Positions 33,346 through 44,770 of a stretch of DNA of 64,000 bases are shown here, piece after piece. Within the stretch, counting starts at the first letter, position 1, and every line of letters starts with the position of its first letter. Where the stretch lies: assembly GCA_951802195.1 (NCBI GenBank), contig OX637628.1, forward strand, positions 868,001 through 932,000, read 5' to 3'. The position numbers and the translations under genes are program-made. The stretch is from Tausonia pullulans (Eukaryota > Basidiomycota > Tremellomycetes > Cystofilobasidiales > Mrakiaceae). The notes beneath the pieces are model-generated. The model was not told where the DNA came from. It did not search any database and was given only the letters and a program-made list of their open reading frames with translations.

Positions 33346-35445
33346 TTAGTGTTTCCAACTGTGAAGACAGAAGACAGGCGTCAGAAGACAGAAAGGTATA
33401 TACGTATGGACCCCCCCCCCAAAATTGAGGAAGAACTCACATCTTGACCGTCTTGTCGCGACCGCCCGAGACGACCTTGTCGGCAACCCAGTCGACGCAG
33501 TAGACCTCGTCGGTGTGACCCGGCAGGTCCACCTTGATCTTGAACGTCTTGAGATCCCAGACCTTGAGCGTCGTGTCCTTGCTCGCCGAGACAACCATCC
33601 TCGAGTCGCTCGACCACGCGAGCCTGTAAACAGCGCCAACGTGACCCCTGAGACTAGCAATGAACCTTCCCGTTTTGCCCTCCCAGATCTTGACGCTGTT
33701 GTCGAGACCGGCCGAGGCGAGCTGGCGACCGTCCGGGGAGAAGAGAACGTGAGAGACAGCCTTCTGGTGGCCTGTCAGGCGAGCGACGGGCTTCTTCGGC
33801 GGGAGAGTCGAGGGTGAGGGAGAGAACTGGGGAGGCCAGAGGAAGAGCGTGTGGTCATCCGAGCCGGTGATCATCGTCTCGGGGGCATTGAGGACATGGG
33901 CCTTGTACCGGGCGAGCGCCAGGAGCTTAGCTGCGAGGGAGGGCGGGAGGTAAGTTGCTGCCTCATGTCTAGCTTGTTAAGGGAGCAATGATGAGACACT
34001 CACATTCCTCGTCATCCTTGCCCTTCTTGCCGTCGGTACCGAAAGGTCCAGTCCTCAGAACGTGGTCATTCGAGAGCGCCATCGTCGTGACCCAGTGGGC
34101 GTGGTCGTTAAGGCTCCTCACGAGCTTGCCGTCTTCGGCGTTCCAAACGCGGACCGTCCGATCGGACGATGCCGTGTACAGGAGACCCTCACCACCCCAC
34201 TTGACGACGTTGACACACGCCGTGTGACCACCCAAAGCGTAGGCTGTCCGACGGGTCGCGAGCGACCAGACCCGCACGGTCCCATCCTTGGAGGACGAGG
34301 CGAGTCGGGGGGCAGTGGTGGAGGCAAGGTGGGCGGGCTCCCAGGCGAGCGAGGTGACCCACTTGGAGTGTCCCCGCATGGCGTCACCTATCGGCTTGCC
34401 TGTCTTGACGTCCCAGATTCGGATCTGCAAGAGAGGGGAGCGCAGGCGGTCAGTCTGGCTCGCGACGGAAGGGAGCGGCGGCGGCGACACCGTGCCTGAA
34501 TCACAGCACCACCACCACTGCGTCCAAGCGCCGTCATCTCCATTAGGAGACACTGCGTCCCGCCAACAAACACTGAACAACTGATAGACATGTACTAACA
34601 AGACCGTCGTGACCTCCCGTTGCGATGTACCGCTCGAGCGGGTCCCAAGCGACGCATAGGACCCAGCCCTTGTGGCCCACGAGAGTCGCCTTCGGCAGCT
34701 CCGTCTGAAGATCCCAGATCCTCGCCGTGGCGTCCCCAGCGCCCGTGCAGGCGAAGTTACCGCTCGGGCTCACGACACCGCAGAGGATCGGAGACGAGTG
34801 CCCTGAGAGCGTCGCGCCGCAACGACCAATGGGGCGGACCTTCCAGACCGCCTGAGGTTCGCACACGACGGTGAAGACATCCTCGGGCGTGAAGGAAGGA
34901 GCAGAACCGAGACCCTGGGCCTTGAGAAGGGCAAGGATCGCCGGGGAGGGATTGAGGATGTCGGCCGAGAGCGAAGTCGGGAGAGGAACCTTGACGGGCT
35001 CGAGGGGTGTCTCAGGAGTAGAGGCCGGGTTCGGGATGAGCAGGGAGAAGGAGAACGGGGTGGGGTCGTTCTGCAGAAACACGCAAAGGGGGAGAAGTCA
35101 GTGAATGGGACTCTGCAAGCAGGTAGGGGAGACGGCTCGACACGCACGTCGCTGTCGTCTCCGCCGGCGGAGTCTTTGAGTTGGTTGACGAGCATCTCCA
35201 TTCCGTCCCGTGGCGTGTCCGCCGGGAGCGAGACGGCCGGGCCCATGGCGCTGCCGTCCGTCGAAGACCGGAACTGTACGACGACCATGGGCGCCTTAGA
35301 CGCCGCCGGAGCGGGGACGAGCGAAGGTCCGGAGAGCTTGACGCGCTTGGGCGGGGGAACGCTGTGTGAGCGAGCAATGCGTCAGTACATCTTGCTCGTC
35401 CAATTGAAGCTAGAAATCTTAGAAGGGGACCGACAGAGTAGCCAT
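33346..35445 (-). CDS. RSA4: Rsa4/Notchless (NLE) ribosome-assembly WD40 protein
   Basis: This is an essential pre-60S assembly factor whose N-terminal NLE (ubiquitin-like) domain is pulled by the Rea1/Midasin AAA ATPase. The first coding exon is only 11 nt (35445-35435, MATL). It is followed by VPPPKRVKLSG and the NLE domain with VVVQFRSSTDG, MEMLVNQLKD and TPFSFSLLIP. Eight WD repeats follow, for example ATLSGHSSPILCGVVSPSG, TARIWDLQT, IRIWDVKTGKPIG, VRVWSLATRR, MITGSDDHTLFLW, VKIWEGKTGRFIASLRGH and LKVWDLKTFKIKVDLPGH. The last exon (from about 33359 to the TAA at 33346) completes VKIWKH, the expected end of the final WD strand. Length is roughly 500 residues, as in the family. It is in head-to-head orientation with the bZIP gene across 1.6 kb. 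Confidence 0.95.
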
Positions 35446-36956
35446 GCTGGAGGGGAAGGAGGCGGGGTGGAGGAGGAAATGAAAGGAAGTGGTGAGAGTC
35501 AGAGGTCTAAGTTGAGGCGAAGAATCTGGACGCGCGCCCTCCGGCCAGCACGGGCCTTGGCTGGTCACCAATCGGCGCGCTTCTCACTTCCTCTTTGCGC
35601 GCATTCCAGCCTTCTTCTGTAGTCTGACCATCCAAGTATCTTCCCTTAAGAATATAACGACCGTAGCTAATCGAAAATAGCTTCAGACACTCCAAACTTC
35701 AAACAGCTTTGAGGTCCCCGCAGCCAACACGGCAGTTAAGGGAAGGTGCTCAGGTGAAAAAAAAAGCTTTCTGTATTTATGGACTATTTTTCTAGTTCTG
35801 TTGCAGTCCTGGATCAAGCGTAGAGACGACATGACGCTATGAGGACGACGAGAGAGAAGAAGGGGAGAGGGAGTCTAGCTGGGGAGGGATGGGATGTGTT
35901 GGCTGATAGGATTGGTCCAAAGGTCGAGGGCTAGGAGGATGGGTGATGAAAGGGTGGATTGGTGGTGGAGTGCAAGTGAAGTATTGGAGGTGGCGCGGGC
36001 TCGCATCGAGGTCTTGGGCAGTTTCACGGAGGCTGAATGACAGCCATAGTGCATAACAAACGTCTACGATGGACTGAGAGTTTTATGGACGAGGTGTGAG
36101 AACAATGGAGGGGATGGAGGGGAAAGCAAAATAGTGTGGGACAAGCGAGGAATGAGGAGAGAGAGAGGGACAGCGAAGCAAGGAGCGTAAGACGACGTGG
36201 CGCAAGAAGGATGGCGCAAGAAGGAACGAAGAGGGAATGCTGAGCAAGCGAGAAGGAGGCTGCGCAGGCGAACCGGGTGGATCATTAAAAGCACGTCGAG
36301 TGGGAGACCAGGTCGCAGGCGCACCGAGCGCAGGTGCGGAAGTGACCAGGCGCAGAGCCGAGGTGGCGACTCTGCGAGATCCTGACACTCCTGACGTAGC
36401 CGGTGTAGGACCAACTGATGTCCATCTCCTGTCACCTCTCCATTTATGCAGAGAGAAGTATGTGATCAGTTCCAAAAGTACAATAACATTGGAGGAGCTG
36501 CTCTTTTGACCAAGAGAAGGCGACCGGAGGAAAGCTTCGTCTGACGCGAACCCTCGCTACACCGGAGATCGGGGATCTGGCAGCTTCCTCGCCCTGCGAC
36601 AGATCAACCTGACGCTTGGCCAAGTATCGTCCCGATTCACGTAATTGCCCAACGAAGGATGGTATGTAGCAGTCCAAAGCAATACTTGCAGTTAGTCAGA
36701 ACTAACCATGGGCGCTTGACAATCGGCGCAGACTGCTTCCACACATTTCCGCCACTGCAAAGCTTGTGATTAATGTCAGAATACGTCAGTGGCCTGGTCC
36801 AGCCCGAGGACCTTGAGAGAGTGAGTGCAGGAGGCCTGGGACGAGTGCCAAATTGTGGCGCGATGACGACGGTCGGCGGAGGGAACGTTTGGTCAGCCGC
36901 GTCCCAGAACGGCCTCCGCGCAACCGTCATCATTCCCCCGCCCGATACACTGTACC

Positions 36957-36992
36957 ATGCACAAGCTTCCACGCCATATTAGAGCAAGCTGA
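36957..36992 (+). promoter_or_regulatory. Upstream ORF 1 of the bZIP gene
   Basis: ATG to TGA, 11 codons (MHKLPRHIRAS). It ends three bases before the next uORF. Whether it lies in the mRNA is not known. Confidence 0.4.
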
Positions 36993-36995
36993 CAG

Positions 36996-37022
36996 ATGGC
37001 TCCCAGTATGTCAGTCGCATAA
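36996..37022 (+). promoter_or_regulatory. Upstream ORF 2 of the bZIP gene
   Basis: ATG to TAA, eight codons (MAPSMSVA). It stops 45 bases before the bZIP ATG. It could tune translation of the bZIP factor if the leader extends this far. Confidence 0.4.
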
Positions 37023-37067
37023 GAGTGGCCTACGCTTCCCTTAAAGAGGAGGCTGCAGCTCCTCGAC

Positions 37068-38264
37068 ATGAGGTCTCCAGCCGACCCATCCCAGCAGCTT
37101 GATCCTCTTCTTGCTTCTTCATTTGCCCATCCTTCGATGTGTCCCTCTTCCTCAAATCCAACTTACGAGGACTTCATAAACCAAGAAATCAGGCAAATGC
37201 CCTCTTTGGTGGACCCAACCTTCTTCGACGACCCGACTCTCCTCAGCAGCGAGTCCGCGTTCTCCGTCGACGCGCTCAACGAACTCGAATGGCCGCCCTC
37301 TGCAGCTGCCTTGTTCAACGACGACATACCGTCCGACTTGCACCGGAATATCTCGTCCGAGAGCATCACGTCGGTGTACGGAGGGGTTCTGCCGCCTCAT
37401 GCCACATCTCGTGAGTGCGCGGGCGCCCAAAGTACCACGTCTCGTCAGTGCTGCGTGCTGACTGACAGTGTCCTGGTCTCCTGCCTCGCTCGCTTTGGCC
37501 TCCGGGCCTCCAGCCATCATGCCCACCTTAATCAGGCAGTCGTCCGAGGACTACCGTGCCCTCTCGATCGGGATATCTACTCTCTTTGCTCCCCCTTCTC
37601 AAAGTACGAGTAAGTGCGCAAAAGCCCTACAGTACCTTGCTATCTGTCCTGGGGACGCTGACAGGTCCCATGTCATCACTCGCAGCCTCAGGAGGGTCTT
37701 CGGAGATGCCCGACAACTTGGCTGTCGACCCTCGAAGCCTCATCGTCGCGCCTCCTCCCGTCCCCGTAGTCCTCCGATCCCCGGTTGCGGAGATTACCGC
37801 TCCTGCTAGCCATGAAATCACTATCGATAACGACGGACAAGCCGTCTCGGTCTCACTGACGGTAACTGACGGAGGAGAGCCAGATAAGGCCGCTGAAGAA
37901 CTCGAGGCCACTCGCAGGGCTCGCCGGAGGCTCACAAACCAAGCGAGTCAGTCCATTGTTCGTTGTGGGCGATTCGCGCTCATTCTTATCTTCGCATTCG
38001 CATTCGCAGGCGCCAGAGCGTTCCGCGCGCGAAACAAAAACAAGGTCGAGGACTTGCAGGGCTTGCTCGATGCTCGCGGTGAGCTCTCAATGTCTTCCTC
38101 GGCCGAGAATGACCGACGTCATTATCCTTGTTGACTGACTCTTCCCTTGGTTGGTTGCTTAAGATGTGGAGGTTGCACGCCTTCAGGCGGAGGTGGCGCG
38201 TTTGACGGAGGAGAACGCTGCCCTCAGTCGCAAGAAAGCGAGGGAGGAGACCAGCGAGTCTTGA
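37068..38264 (+). CDS. bZIP transcription factor
   Basis: This is a sequence-specific DNA-binding dimer. Five exons (37068-37410, 37469-37609, 37665-37946, 38010-38078, 38164-38264) sum to 936 nt, giving 311 residues. The N-terminal two thirds is acidic and Ser/Pro-rich, a probable activation region. The C-terminus has the basic region RRARRRLTNQA-SARAFRARNKNK, which contains the N-x7-R signature, followed by a leucine zipper (VEDLQGLL, VARLQAEVARLTEENAAL). The intron 37947-38009 cuts the DNA-recognition helix right after NQA. The SARAFR core resembles the Cys3/Zip1/Atf4-type fungal bZIPs that control sulfur or amino-acid metabolism, but target genes cannot be inferred from this sequence alone. 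Two uORFs precede it. Confidence 0.88.
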
Positions 38265-38707
38265 TTGAGATGTTGCCGAGGTCAAGCTTGGTCAATATAC
38301 ATTCAGAGCCAGTCGTTCATTTTATGCCATGTGTTTATAATGAATGTTCTTGATTCTCTCTTGCGGTCGTATCTGTATGAGTTCGCCGACAGTTCCTTTT
38401 TCTATTTTAAGCCCCCCCCCCCCGCGGCGAGCACATTTCTACCACCCCACAGCGCGCTCTCTCCCCTATCTCTCGCACTTGATCAATCTCGCTCGAAGAG
38501 AACTAAATGAGCGGCGTAATCGAAGAAGGCTCCTTTTGAAATAGACTGATACAAGAGAACAACTGGCCCGTCGGACCTTGGAGCGGAGAAGCGCGTTCAT
38601 GGTGAATATTAGCCAGAGCGTAACCCGAAACCGTAGATCTAGCAGGCTGCCTCGTCGTCTGTTTGCCAACCACCAACTACCTCCACCTTCCGCCTCATCC
38701 ATTCGCC
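38265..38707 (+). promoter_or_regulatory. bZIP 3' flank and MFS permease promoter
   Basis: About 440 bases. It contains a C-run at 38413-38423 and a pyrimidine-rich stretch before the permease ATG. Nothing else is seen. Confidence 0.4.
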
Positions 38708-41700
38708 ATGCATGACTCTTACGCCGAAGACAAGAAAGACGGCTTCGCCGACGCGACCGTAGTTACGGAGAAGGCCGTTCACGAGACCCAGTGCGATCTT
38801 GATCTCTCGCTTCCTGGTCTTTTTGACCATGTCGACGATCGCTGAGAAATACCTGCCTCCCTCTCCAGCCTCAAGGCTGAAGATGCTGATGTGGCTGCCA
38901 CCCTTGTCGCTGGCTTCTCTGGGGAGCTTGAGCCCTCCGAGGCGAAGCGAATCCTGAAGAAGGTGAGATAGATCTCTCAGCCATTGAAAGTGCGTATCAA
39001 TGATCTGACTGACGAATTTGTTCGAGGTGCAGATCGATCGGAACATGATGCCTATGGTGAGAGAACAGACCGTGCAGGAAGAGTGGGAAGCGGCCCGAAG
39101 AGGACCCTGTCTGGCCCTGTCACAGATCGGAGCGCCGCTGATCACCATTTCCTTCCCAGATGATGGTCTTATACATGATCCAGTTCATAGACAAGACCAC
39201 GCTGGGAAACAGTGTCAACCTCGGCCTTAAGGTCGACAACCATCTTACAGCGGTTTGTGTCGTCGTCCTTGCGCACTCTTTTTCATTCATCGTCTCTCCT
39301 TAGGAAAGCTGATTATGTTAATCTGTCCAGGATCAATACAATAACTTGGGCATGATATTCTATCTTGCTTATCTCGGTACGTGAGCGCAAAACGTGAGCT
39401 TGAAAACCCTGACTGACATGCACGCTTTGCTGCATCAGTCTTTGAGTGGCCGCAAAAGTTTGCCCTTTTCAACCTCGTCTTGCATCCGTTCATGCTTGAT
39501 TCAGAACTTCTGCTACTTTCCCTTCAGCCTTGCTCTTCAAAGGTTCCCGGCAGGAAAATGGATGTCTGCGAACATTCTCTGCTGGTCGGCCTTCCTCAGT
39601 GAGTCTCGTAACTTTTACCGAGTAGGGTCAAGCTCTCTGATCGATGCCCCTGCCCTCTGATCAGTGGCCCACGCCGCCTGCAGTTCGTTCGCTGGCCTCT
39701 TCATCTGTCGCCTTGGTCTCGGTATCTGCGAGGGATCCATCACTGCTGGATTCTTGATTGTGACAACCATGGTGAAGCCCTAGGCTGGGTCACGAAGCCC
39801 TCATGTACAGTCTAACCCCTTCTTAACGAATGCTTTCCTCTCACAGTTCTACACTCACGCCGAGGCCTCTCGTCGCGTCGGATTCTGGTTTTTGATGAAC
39901 GGGGCTGCCCAGGTACGTATACTGACTCTCAAATGCCTAAAAGAACTTAGGTTAACCTTGAAATTTTCTAGATCTTCTCCGGGCTCCTCTCATTCGGCAT
40001 CCTCCATTCTAAGTCTTCATTTGCCCCCTGGCGCATCTTCATGCTTGTGGGTATCTCTACACTGATGGGGGAATGAAGATATGCTGATGCTCGAGGCTCC
40101 TCTAATTAGGTCACGGGGGCTCTCACCTTCCTGGTCGCTGTGTGGTACTTTTTGCGGTTCCCTGGTGAGCGATACAGTACCCTTCACTGTTTCACCAGTT
40201 CTAATGACTTACTTCTATCGCCCGATTTCAGACTCGCCCATGAATGCGAAGTTCCTGAACCAAGAGGAGAAAGTCATGTATGTAGCCTAAATGACGAGAG
40301 ATGGGAGATCAAGATAGGCGACTCACCATCTCATCACCGTCTGGTTGTTGCATTCAAGGGCGATTGAGCGTATTCGGAGCAACAATTCCGGAATCGAGAA
40401 CAAGACCTTCAAGAAGGAACAGGCTATTGAAGCGCTTTTGGACTGGAAGGTATGTCCTCGAGGCGTTAACTTGCCGGAACAATCCGCTGATCTATCCAAC
40501 AGACCTGGGGATTTTTCCTCTTTGCCGCCCTGGACAACGTCCCCAACTCGCTCACCAATCAGAATTCCATCATCATCAAGTGCGTGAGCCCGCTTTTCTT
40601 TCTTGATGGACCTTTTTGACGTACTTCTCGCCCTTGGGGACGCTCCAGGTCGTTCGGCTTCACCGCCCTTCAGACGACCCTGCTTGGCTGCGTCAACGGA
40701 GTCATCGAGATCATTACGATCTACACGGGAACCCTCTGCGTCCAGAAGTGGCCCAACTCTCGCGCTGGTGAGGCAACATTTTCCCAGCCTAAAAGGCACG
40801 GCCGCTTTCAATCTCGCTGATGAAGTTGTGCATCAGTTATTGGAGCAATCTACTTCATCCCCAATATTCTCGGCTCTGCCCTCATTATCGGCCTTCCTTT
40901 CAGCAACAAGACTGGAATGCTCATATCGCTCTACATCACTGTGAGTCCCGCGGTGTCCCATGCGCTTGAACACCGAGCTCGTCTGATGATTTCATGTACA
41001 AGGGTGTTGGAACTACTGGCTTCGTCCTAGGCCTTGCCTGGTGCACGGCTGTCACTTCTGGTCACGTACGTCAACTTTTCTTGCTTCATGGGGTCAGGTG
41101 GCGGCCTTGCTGACTTGCCCGCTATTCGGTGACTCTCACTCCAATCAGACTAAGAAGACGACAACCAATGCAATTATGCTCATTGGGTACTGTCTTGGCA
41201 ACCTCGTGAGTTTTTTTTTTTTTTTTTTTGCAAGATCATGCATGATGATGGTGGTAAGCACGCGCGTAGACGCGCCGGTGTCCTAGGCTGGTTTGCGGGT
41301 AGTGGCGATGTTGCCCACTACCGCCGTCTCATTGTCCGGCCTCCAGTTGCTCTCGGTCCAACTTGTCACCCCTTTTTATTTAATTCTATGTCAGGCATCT
41401 GACGTCTACGCCCTCCACCCTCCCAGTGCGCCCCTCAAATGTGGAAGGCCAAGTACTCTCCTCGCAATATCGTCCCCTGGTCCATCATCCTCGCCTGCTA
41501 CACGGTCTGCCCCATCCTCATGCTCCTCATCGCTCACTTCCTCCACAAAGAGAACAAGCGGCGCGACGCCCTCCCGGAGTCAGAGGTGGACAGCTGGATC
41601 GACGAGGTCCAGGCGGACGGGTCGGTCGTCTTGAAGAAGATCGACCTGGCGTTTGCGGATATGACGGACCGAAAGAACCTCAGTGAGCTCTCTTGTTGAC

Positions 41701-41769
41701 GAGTCAACCTACGCAAGTGACTAGCGAGTGCTTACTCCTAGTTCTCCAGCCTTCCGTTACGCGCTATAG
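38708..41769 (+). CDS. MFS transporter of the allantoate/nicotinate permease (DAL5/TNA1) family
   Basis: This is a 12-helix anion:cation symporter of the plasma membrane. The start MHDSYAEDKKD splices into THLKAEDADVAATLVAG. The core shows SEAKRILKKIDRNMMPM, MVLYMIQFIDKTTLGN (TM1, with the family D-K), LGLKVDNHLTADQYNNLGM, GKWMSANILCWSAFLM, AGLFICRLGLGICEGSITAG (the loop 4-5 signature), FWFLMNGAAQIFSGLLSFG, WRIFMLVTGALTF, TWGFFLFAALDNVPNSLTNQ and a C-terminal half ending in LTFRYAL at the TAG. The FRY end is typical of this family. About 15 introns are present, some next to very short exons, and one begins with a run of about 20 T's near 41211. The substrate is not determinable from sequence; DAL5 relatives carry ureides, nicotinate, biotin precursors or dipeptides. 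Confidence 0.88.
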
Positions 41770-41983
41770 ACAGGTATGAGAGATGGAATAGTTGGATAAA
41801 GGTTGGCGATTGTCCATTGTCGTGTCGTTTTTTCTCTTCCTCGGTTGGAGTCCCTTCGCATGTAGAATAGATTTTAGATTGTGGTATCATGTTTTTTTCC
41901 AAGTTATATCTGAATGCTCATCATTTCGTCTCAAGCGCATACGAAATCCCTCATCTAGATGTAAGATCCTCCCAAACGATCAT

Positions 41984-43885
41984 CTAAGCCGCCATCGTCT
42001 GAGGCGCCACGGCACCCGGCACGACGATCGACTCCTCGTTCTTCTCATCCGAAAGACCCATCTTCTCAGCGGCAGCAGCCAGCTTCTCGTCCTCTTCGTT
42101 TGGCACCGCCACCGGTCCGGCAACTGCTGCTGGGCCCGAAGTGGGCGTCTCGACGACAGCAGCAGCAGCGGCTAAAGCTTCCTCGATCCCCGTTCCTCCC
42201 TTGAGGAGCCATTCGCTCTCTCCCATCTGTCACCGTGTCCGTTGATCAGCCTCGTCGAGGGGGGGATCTACGGTGTGCACTATACCGACCTTGGAGCCAA
42301 GCTTCGCCCACCGTTCGCGATACATGCGCCGCCTCTCAGCGCACAACTTCATCAAGGACTGATTTCCACAAAGGGCCACAAAGTCAGCTAGTGTAGCACT
42401 CTGGGTCGGGCGCGATATCCGAACAGACCGGAAGGTATTCCTCCTGGTCGTAGACAAAGTCGGAGGTTCCACCAAAGATCGTCTCCAGCTGCTCATCCGG
42501 GACCCAGGGCTGTTTTACCCGATATTCAGCGCATAAGAACGTGTCAAGGAAGATAAAGGGCGACGTACTGCAGGCTCGTTGAAGCTGAGCTTTGCGCGAG
42601 TGACGGGATCGATCCTGGGTTGATAAGAAGTGAGGACGAGGAGCCCGACGAATATCGAAAAGAGAAGCGCACCATGGCAGAATAATCTTGAAGAAGGCGT
42701 TGAGAATCCAGGGTACCTTGATGGCGATGGCTGGTTTGCAGAAAAGTGAGGATCAACCACGGCAGCCTGTAGAATGAACCCTAAAGCACGTGCGCACCCT
42801 TTCCCATGCGCTCCGGGTCTGTGGATGAACACAAGTTCAGTCTCTTCATGGTGCAAATAGAGTCTCGACGTGACGCACAGTGATGAGAGAGCATCGAGAT
42901 CCAGCCCTGGACAGTTGCCAAAGGCGGAGGCTTCATGCCGCCCTCAAAGCTGACGAGAAGGACCTGCTTCTCGACGCCAGGAGGCATTAAGTCGACCGAT
43001 CTCTCCATGACCCAGACCTAGATAAGGGGCGATCAAAATGAATCAGCTCAGTTTGGCAGAGCCTGATGGTGAGTAAACTCACGCAGTACTTGATGTTGAG
43101 CGCTGAGTCTGACGATTCGTTCCGCGCCGGGACCTGGTAATGAAGCGGACGGCCCTCTTCATCCCATCCTTAGAAGAGAGGCAGGAGAAGGACATATGAG
43201 CATCTCGCTCGAGTCCGCACGCGTGGTCGACTCTTATGGCTCACCGTTGACGTAACTATTAAACAGACGCCAACGTCACATCCCTGTGTCAGTAAGCGCT
43301 CAAAACCTACACTGATATTGAGACTCACTCCTTGCCGCAACGTCCCTCTTCCTTCACCAGCGCAGCGTTGAGCCCTCCGCCCTCCTCCGGCGGCCGCTCT
43401 CCGCCATCGTCGTCCGCGAGGCCGTTCTCTCTCCGCCAGGTGATAGAGGCCTCAAGCTTGATGATGGCCGTTGCTAGGTCCCATTTCTGAGCCCTCAGAT
43501 ACCTGATTATGGGCAGGTTGAAAGAACATGCCTCACGTGAGAACGACGCGTCTTCCCTCGGTCGGCTTCGGCCTTTCGGCACCCCGCCATCGCAGGAGGA
43601 AGACCCGACTTACCTCAGGAAGCACTCTTCGGTAAGCCACATCCGCTCGGCCTTGCTCAATGGCTTCCGCTCATCACTGCCCTTGGCCTGGACTGGGAGC
43701 TCGAGCTTGGCATCGGAGAAATGTCCGAGGATCGCGTCGTACGCCTTGAGCTGGTCGCCCTCTGGCTTCGCTGGACGCGACGCCGGCTTCTTGAGGTTCG
43801 GCGCCTGGAGAATGGTCTTCTTGCGCGCCGACTTGACGGACGGCGCGGGGGAAGGGCTCGAGGAGGAGCGAAAGAAGGAGGACAT
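41984..43885 (-). CDS. Sec14-like CRAL-TRIO lipid-transfer protein
   Basis: This is a member of the phosphatidylinositol-transfer (Sec14/Pdr16/Csr1) superfamily. It starts MSSFFRSSSSPSPAP. The CRAL-TRIO N-terminal helices include SKAERMWLTEECFLRYLRAQ and DLATAIIKLEASITWRRE. The lipid-binding lobe has YVNGWDEEGRPLHYQVPAR, VLLVSFEGGMKPPPLATVQG, DPERMGKGACAIAIKVPWIL, NAFFKIILPWIDPVTRAKL and VPDEQLETIFGGTSDFVYD. The tail is Ala/Glu-rich and ends APQTMAA. YVNG is encoded by an 11-nt exon (43255-43245). The N-terminal 70 residues are Lys/Ser/Pro-rich and probably disordered. It is convergent with the permease (214-base spacer) and divergent from the GT90 gene. Confidence 0.87.
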
Positions 43886-44770
43886 GGCAGAACTTGAGAG
43901 CGAAGGAGGATGGTGGCCGTTGAAGGAAAGAGAATCGGCCGAGGAATGGGACGAGGAGCGGCGGCCGGCCAATTGTGGTCAATCTGCTGACTGACTGGGA
44001 AGAGGAACAGGGTGACGCGTTGGCCTGGGGTACTCCCGGTCGCATTGTGTGCATGGCTTGACGACGGGGCAACGGAGAGGCACCCGCTTCTTGGCTCCCA
44101 ATATGATGAGATCAAGAGCGAGAATATTTGTGAGTGGAAATTGGGTGCTGCGCGGGTCGCAAAGGATGTATTGGCATGCGAGCGCGCAGGTACCCATCAT
44201 CTCCTGGCTCCCGTCTTGCCAACAAAGGAACAAATAGAAAGATATCTTGATTTCTACGCTAGCCCTTTTCACGTCCTATTGATCTCTTGGAGAGCCCATC
44301 AATGGGCCATGCAGATGGCAGCCGCGCACACTAGAGTGCAAACCGCGCATCCCCGACGCTCTTGCCCCCCTCTCGCCTCATTGCGGTTCGTCACCCCCAG
44401 CTTCAACCTTCTCGTCCGCCGTCGTCTCTCCCTCCAAGAACCATCGCTCGATCTATCCCGGGCCCGGATTCACTCCTGGTCAGTTGCCTTATAAAACTAG
44501 ACAGACTCTTCAGCGGGTCGGCTGGAGCGTCAAGTCAGACGCGCGTCTCGTTGCCGCTCTTCCCAACTGACAGCTTGGCCCTCGCTCTCTACCTCGCCCA
44601 CGCGACTTATCTTAGACCCATCTATAGTTTCAGCTGGTACAGAACCACATACACTTGCAGCCGCCTGCTCTGGCACGTGAATCATCCCTGTGGCCGCCTG
44701 CTTCCGTGTCAAACCGTCTCCACCGGCAACACCCTCTCCCCCCCGTCCTTCAACACACACCGCGGCGTGT
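43886..44770. promoter_or_regulatory. Divergent promoter between the CRAL-TRIO and GT90 genes
   Basis: 885 bases between two opposed starts. No gene, tRNA or named motif is seen. The second half is C/T-rich on the GT90 sense. Confidence 0.45.

Larger units (their letters stand above)
35446..37067. other. Long spacer between RSA4 and the bZIP gene
   Basis: About 1.6 kb with no gene I can call. Minus-strand frames near 36640-36980 contain a Cys-spaced piece (RKCVEAVCADCQAPM), but no exon chain with introns of realistic length could be built around it. Purine-rich DNA fills 35830-36230. The segment from 36957 to the bZIP ATG holds two short upstream ORFs. A motif shared with 27109-27147 lies at 35810-35846. 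Confidence 0.4.

Noticed and set aside
36640-36780. Zinc-finger or LIM gene around RKCVEAVCADCQAPM
   Set aside because: The only ways to join neighbouring pieces need introns of 22-30 nt, and the Cys/His spacing does not fit a known finger.
36900-37044. Plus-strand frame upstream of the bZIP ATG as an N-terminal extension
   Set aside because: It ends in a stop before the bZIP start and is not in phase with it.
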